From assembly GCA_905221605.1 (NCBI GenBank), contig CAJNDS010000147.1, forward strand, positions 517,273 through 581,272: a DNA stretch of 64,000 bases, given 5' to 3'. The translations under genes and the position numbers were made by a program. Shown here one piece after another: positions 59,731 to 64,000 of this stretch. The first letter of the stretch is position 1. Each line of letters starts with the position of its first letter. The notes beneath the pieces were generated by a model. That model saw only the letters and a list, made by a program, of their open reading frames with translations, made no database searches and was not told the origin of the DNA. This DNA comes from Symbiodinium natans. Lineage: Eukaryota > Sar > Dinophyceae > Suessiales > Symbiodiniaceae.

Positions 59731-59945
59731 TTAGGGTTTATCGGGTTTTGGGGGCCTAGGGTTTAGGGTTTAGGGTTTAGGGCTTCATGGTCCTTGCCCC
59801 CTGAGAATGTGGTTTGGATACCCCAGTACTCTCGGGGCGACTATGGGGTCCTTTTTGTGGGCTTGAAGACAACAGATCATCCTCACTGCATGATGTGACG
59901 TCAGTAGCAGGGGTGTTGCATTTCCCTGAACCCTAAGCCCTAAGC

Positions 59946-60084
59946 CCTCAGCCCTAAACCCTAAACCCTAAACCCTAAACCCTAAACCCTAAACCCTAAA
60001 CCCTAAACCCTAAACCCTAAACCCTAAACCCTAAACCCTAAACCCTAAACCCTAAACCCTAAACCCTAAACCCTAAACCCTAAG
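59946..60084 (+). repeat. Longest uniform (CCCTAAA)n tract
   Basis: About nineteen perfect units after CCCTAAG/CCCTCAG variants. Confidence 0.94.
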
Positions 60085-60283
60085 CTAGGCGAGCTGCAAA
60101 GAACCAAAACCTACAAGAGAGCACTTCCTCTACTGTGGCCAGGCAAAGAAAAAGCCGCGCGGCCCTGCCAACCCAAAGCGAATCTTAGCTGGGAGCTGAT
60201 CTCTCTCTCTCTCTCTCTGTGGGTGTCTGGGTGGAGGTGCGTGGGGGGGTGGGTCGGCGGCGGGTGTGAGCACGGGCTTCTAA

Positions 60284-60426
60284 CTAGGGTAACGGGGTTC
60301 GATGAACATTTGAGTAGAGGAGGTCCCGAAGACAGCTCAGGATTCATCAACGAGGATGCGAAGATCGTGCAGGAGGGCCTTGCGAGGGGGGGCAAAACCC
60401 TGCACCTACAAAGCCCTCAACCCTAA
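60284..60426 (+). CDS. Exon-like segment, unrecognised
   Basis: After CTAACTAG|G: VTGFDEHLSRGGPEDSSGFI, NEDAKIVQEGLARGGKTLHL to TAA in a telomeric motif. Upstream CT run (60201-60219) could serve as pyrimidine tract. Confidence 0.52.
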
Positions 60427-60785
60427 ACCCCGAAACCCCGATCCCTGTAGCCGCAGGCCTTAAGCCCCTGAACCCTCGGGGGCCCTAGGACCGTAAGGAC
60501 CCTGGGACCCTAAAGCCAGAAGCCCTAAACCCCGCCCAGAAAAACCTCCTCCCATTTTTGGCGACATGTCAGCTACCTGAATCCCCTAACACCTAGGACA
60601 GTTGCAAGTGGGTTGCTTGCCTTATAAGAGGCTGATAAACCCTTCCTGTTTCTCAGAGGCTTATGGCTTCTCTAAACAGATCTACAAAAAAAAAACCGCC
60701 GCCGTCCTTGATAAAGAGTTCTTTGCGTCACAATACCTATCTCTAGGCCCCTAAACCCCAAACCCGCAACCCGACACCCACCGCA
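60427..60785. other. No confident gene
   Basis: Degenerate telomeric motifs and an inverted pair (CTTATAAGAGGCTGATAAACC / AGAGGCTTATGGCTTC) near 60620-60670. Confidence 0.35.
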
Positions 60786-60890
60786 GCTTGCTTTGCCCAA
60801 GCTGGCAGCACTTCAGTTCGCTCCCCGGCCCCAGTCTCTCACGGCACCATGGCGCAGAAGTCGCTTTTGGGACTCCTGCCTCTTGGCTGG
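60786..60890 (+). CDS. Exon-like segment, possible start of a secreted protein
   Basis: After ACCGCAG. GCACCATGG at 60849 would start MAQKSLLGLLPLG, hydrophobic; a different frame (LALPKLAALQFAPRPQSLTA) is also open across the whole piece. Confidence 0.38.
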
Positions 60891-61378
60891 GTTTAGGGTT
60901 TAGGGTTTAGGGTTTAGGGTTTAGGGTTTAGGGTTTCGAGTTTAGGGCTTAGGGTGGCTAAACCCCAGAAACCCTAAACCCTGAACCCCAGAAACCCTAA
61001 GCCCCAGAAACCCCAAACCCTAAACCCTATACCCTATAGGGTTTAGTTTGGGTGAAAGGGTCAGGTGCTCAGGCGCTAGCAAAAAGGGTCATGGGTTCAG
61101 TGTTTAGTGTTTGGGGGGATGTTTGCGAGATGGAAAAAGCTCGAGAAGAGACTCCCTCCCCCCCACCCACTGTACTCAAGGGCACCCTAAACCCTAAACC
61201 CTAAACCCTTTTATAAAGAGCAACTCTCGGCCCAAACCCTGTCATGCAGGGGTCGGCGTCATTACTAGTAGTATCCCCTTAGGACCCCTAACCGAAAGCC
61301 CAAGTCCTAAACCCTAGACCCGAAACCCTAAACCCTGAACCCTAAACCCTAAACCCTATTCTAATTATTAAGGCCCCC

Positions 61379-61455
61379 AGAGTAGAGAGTGTCGCTGACC
61401 TCATGGAGGTTCCCGACGCTGATTGCAGCCCAGGGAGGCGGCCCTCTTTGCAGTT
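61379..61455 (+). CDS. Internal exon, unrecognised
   Basis: Between CCCTAAA and TTTAGGG tracts, after CCCCCAG; RVESVADLMEVPDADCSPGR then RPSLQF. Confidence 0.54.
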
Positions 61456-61654
61456 TAGGGTTTAGGGTTTAGGGTTTAGGGTTCAGGGTTTAGGGTTTAG
61501 GGTTTAGGGTTTAGGGTCACTACGGCTTAGGGCGTTTGGGGCTTCGGGCTGAGGATCGTCTGAGTCCTTTTCTATTCTGAGCGTAGTTCTACGGGCCCGG
61601 AATGTGGTCCCTTACCTCCTTTAAAGGGCTCTGCATTATGGGCCCCTGGGTCTG

Positions 61655-61772
61655 GGTTAGGGTTTGGGGTTTAGGGTTTGGGGTTTGGGGTTTAGGGTTT
61701 GGGGTTTGGGGTTTAGGGTTTAGGGTTTAGGGTTTAGGGTTTGGGGTTTGGGGTTTGGGGTTTAGGGTTTAG
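61655..61772 (+). repeat. TTTAGGG/TTTGGGG mixed tract
   Basis: TTTAGGG and TTTGGGG units alternate in blocks, suggesting amplification of a mixed higher-order unit. Confidence 0.88.
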
Positions 61773-62063
61773 GGGATCCCTTTCTCAGGGCCAGAAAGGG
61801 GGGGGGGGGGTTCAGGGGCACATGAAAGTTTAAAGGGGACCAGAAGGCCTTCAGCACGCCCCGGCTTTGCCTGCACCCCCCTCCCCCTGGCGAGAAGGCC
61901 AACTTTTGGGAATTTTGGTCGGTGAATTTTGGCTTCTGGGCTCAGGGTGCAGGATTTCTACTGAGTAGGGTTTAGCGGGGTTTAGAGGGTTTAAAATAGG
62001 GTTCTACATAGGGTTTAGGACCCTAAGATCTTAAGGTTGAGGGTGAAAGAGCGGTCTTGCCAG

Positions 62064-63640
62064 GGGATTACCAGAAGTACATGAGCCAGTATGCTGCTCC
62101 GTGCCTTGGCCGCTTTAGGGTTTAGGGTTTAGGGTTAGGTTTAGGGTTTAGGGTTTAGGGTTTAGTTTAGGGTTTGGGGTTTAGGGTTCAGGGTTTACGG
62201 TAACCCTGCATAAACCCCTAACCCTAAGCCCGATCAATGTAGTTCCTTTTGGGGTTAGATATAGGGGATTCTAGTATGCTACCCCAAAAAGGTGCTACAT
62301 AGGAGCCTTTGGGTGAACTCTAAACCCTAAAGTACCCTGTTTGCATGATTGTTTTGCTTTTTGAGTCTCCTGTCGAAAATACAGAAGAGGCCTTGAAAGG
62401 GTAGCCTTCCGGATCCCTCTCCTGCTAGGGTTACTGGGCTACCAAGGTACCAGAGCTACATGCAAGGCGGCGGCAATGGCGATTTCAAGAAGTGCCCTAA
62501 ACTGGTAGGGGTGCTTGAATCTTGGCACCTACAACCTGTGAACCCTGACAACTCCAAACCCTAAATAGTTAGCTAGGACCCGGAGTAGGCCCTTGTCCCC
62601 TTTTGTAGGGGCACATAGGTTCCCATAGAAGTCCTTCTCAACCAACAGGGCACCCTGTGTATTCCCAGGTTCCTCTTGGGTCGGCTTCAAGCCTTGCAGA
62701 CATAACTAGTTCCACAAGTTGAGATTTTGGGCTTTCGGGTGTTTGACCACTCCACAAATTTTGCTTCGGCATCATCAGGACCAGGGTTTAAAGATTTCGT
62801 GACTAGAGTCAGAACGTTCACAGCTACAACCCATTGCCCGAACACAAGCACACAATCTGCACTCGCATGAAGGTTTCTAGGGTCCACCTTCTCCCCTGGC
62901 ATTCATGGGTTTTACCTTGAACCCCCAAAAGTTGTACCCTTGGGTTTGAGAGAAAGATTCCGTTTCCCTAAACCCTAAACTTGCCCTAAACCCTAAACCC
63001 TAAACCCTAAACCCCAAACCCCAAACCCTCGGGAACATATCAGGGCCATGTTCGGAGTCTTTGGAAGCCCTTAGGCGCACATCCTTAGGGGTCCAAGTTC
63101 GACTCCCTTAGAGAAACTCCTCAAGCCGACCCTACTTGGAGGTTTAGGGTTTAGGGTTTAGGGTTTTGGGTTTGGGGTTTTGGGTTTAGGGTACTGCTTA
63201 GCCAATCATAACTGTACTTCTAACTGTACTTATAAGCCCCTGAAGTGCCATAATATGCTTATAAGTACAGTTATAATTGGTTAATCAGTACCATGAACCT
63301 CAAAGTACCGAGTCTTGACAGGGAGTGGAAGGCGTCCGACACCTTGAAGGTGATGTCTCGAGAGGGTCCAGGAGTGGGCGGGTAAACCCTAAACTTATAA
63401 ACCCTACACCATACAAACCCTAGGCCCATGGCAAAGGGTGGTCGCACGACGCACGGAAGGTGGTTTTTGTGGGAACTACACCAGTAGTAGTGGGTTTGGG
63501 GTTTACAGTTTATAGGTAGGGTTTAGGGTTGAACTGTAGGCATTGATGTGAGGTACATGACGAAGTACGGATCTGGTGCGGCTGGCGGGTATGAGAACTT
63601 CATGTCGAAGCAGCTAGGCTTGTCTCGGATCAGGGAACCC
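62064..63640 (+). CDS. Locus with YxxYM motif exons
   Basis: Exon 62064-62114 (TTGCCAG|G) reads DYQKYMSQYAAPCLGR; exon 62447-62504 (family C ACCAAG|G) reads YQSYMQGGGNGDFKKCPKL with GTAGGG donor; exon 63322-63382 (TTGACAG) reads EWKASDTLKVMSREGPGVGG with GGTAAA donor; exon 63541 to about 63640 (TTGTAG-type) reads RYMTKYGSGAAGGYENFMSK. The recurring Y-x-x-Y-M / Y-x-x-F-M plus Gly/Ala spacers says these belong to one repeat protein. I recall similar YQKYM repeats in dinoflagellate proteins but cannot check. Function unknown; joining of exons not proven. Confidence 0.55.
62235..62314 (+). mobile_element. TIR element, family J
   Basis: CAATGTAGTTCCTTTTGGGG / GCTACATAGGAGCCTTTGGG; core AGTATGCTACCCC. 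Confidence 0.8.
62573..62684 (+). mobile_element. TIR element, family G
   Basis: CTAGGACCCGGAGTAGGCCC / CAGGTTCCTCTTGGGTC. Confidence 0.78.
62687..62902 (-). CDS. Possible minus-strand exon
   Basis: 71 codons on the minus strand: MPGEKVDPRNLHASADCVLV, FGQWVVAVNVLTLVTKSLNP, then DDAEAKFVEWSNTRKPK and stop. Reasonable composition but no splice logic or domain to confirm; it would be the only convincing minus-strand coding. Confidence 0.35.
   Translation of the reverse strand: MPGEKVDPRNLHASADCVLVFGQWVVAVNVLTLVTKSLNPGPDDAEAKFVEWSNTRKPKISTCGTSYVCKA
63135..63305 (+). mobile_element. Family H element with telomeric insert in its left arm
   Basis: CTTGGAGG, then TTTAGGG/TTTTGGG units, then GTACTGCTTAGCCAATCATA continues the arm; right end AATCAGTACCATGAACCTCA. 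Confidence 0.82.
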
Positions 63641-63770
63641 CAGACGCAAAACCCTAAAGCCATAAACCCTAAAACCCCTAAACCCAAAATCCTGGCTTGT
63701 GGGAGCCTCTGCAAGGCGCTCTATGCAACCCGAAACCCTAGACCCTATGGTGTTTAGGACTTAAGAGCTT

Positions 63771-63840
63771 ACAAGGCGTTGTGGATTTCAAGCCGCAAGT
63801 GCTCTGTGTTTGCGGCGGGAGGTGCGCAGCATTGGACCCT
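63771..63840 (+). CDS. Exon-like segment
   Basis: Reads KALWISSRKCSVFAAGGAQH before a CCCTAAA tract. Unrecognised. Confidence 0.33.
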
Positions 63841-64000
63841 AAACCCTAAACCCTAAACCCTATGCTACACATCAAGCAGAGTTCGCTAAGTGAACTCTGG
63901 CTCTGGGAGCAATGTGTGCAGATGGCAAAAGCTTCCGAAAAGGCCTTATAAGGATTAGGGCTGTGCCAGAAATTACTTACACTATTTTTTTTGAAAATCA
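63841..64000. other. Window end, no gene seen
   Basis: CCCTAAA units, an inverted pair (GAGTTCGC / GTGAACTC near 63880-63897), then unique sequence. Confidence 0.4.

Overview
The window looks like nuclear DNA of a protist, most likely a dinoflagellate or close alveolate relative. This is inference from four things: ubiquitous TTTAGGG (plant/dinoflagellate-type) telomeric repeats, introns with GA, GC and GT donors that all end in AG followed by G, very many intron-like elements with terminal inverted repeats, and a SHQW / VWYDYFS / ankyrin protein of a type I associate with dinoflagellates. No database search was possible and the species is not identified. There is no sign of bacterial operons, rRNA, tRNA or CRISPR.

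Coding sequence is cut into exons of about 30-470 bp. Three genes could be rebuilt by excising elements with inverted-repeat ends: (1) 3126-6043, a HEAT-like + DUF4116 + CDK-type protein kinase fusion with 9 introns; (2) 11240-15324, a 441-residue metacaspase with 14 introns; (3) 48177-52481, an ankyrin-repeat protein with at least 13 introns. In all three, every exon keeps frame. Across the 36 introns the junctions can be placed so that donors are GA (16), GT (14) or GC (6) and every acceptor is AG|G. A fourth locus (52984-53939), an S1-like locus (41367-44435), a YM-motif locus (62064-63640) and about 45 isolated exon-like segments lie between.

The non-coding space is of three kinds. First, at least a dozen families of short (60-260 bp) elements with terminal inverted repeats, named A to P here, occur both inside genes as introns and between genes. 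Second, well over a hundred tracts of CCCTAAA/TTTAGGG and variants are scattered on both strands; they tend to run TTTAGGG just after an exon and CCCTAAA just before the next one, so introns often have telomeric inverted ends. Third, there are microsatellites and minisatellites (purine tract at 21176-21822, palindromic 35-bp satellite at 27003-27236, CA/CCCA tract at 38086-38236, ATAATTACT tract at 54927-55043).

Region by region: 1-3100 telomeric tracts with few exon-like pieces; 3126-6204 kinase gene; 6205-10300 elements and tracts; 10300-15324 metacaspase region; 15325-48000 many isolated exons separated by tracts and elements; 48177-52481 ankyrin gene; 52984-53939 unrecognised gene; 54000-64000 isolated exons, satellites and the YM-motif gene. 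Nearly all readable coding is on the plus strand. The genes do not form an obvious pathway; the common theme is the way their introns were built.
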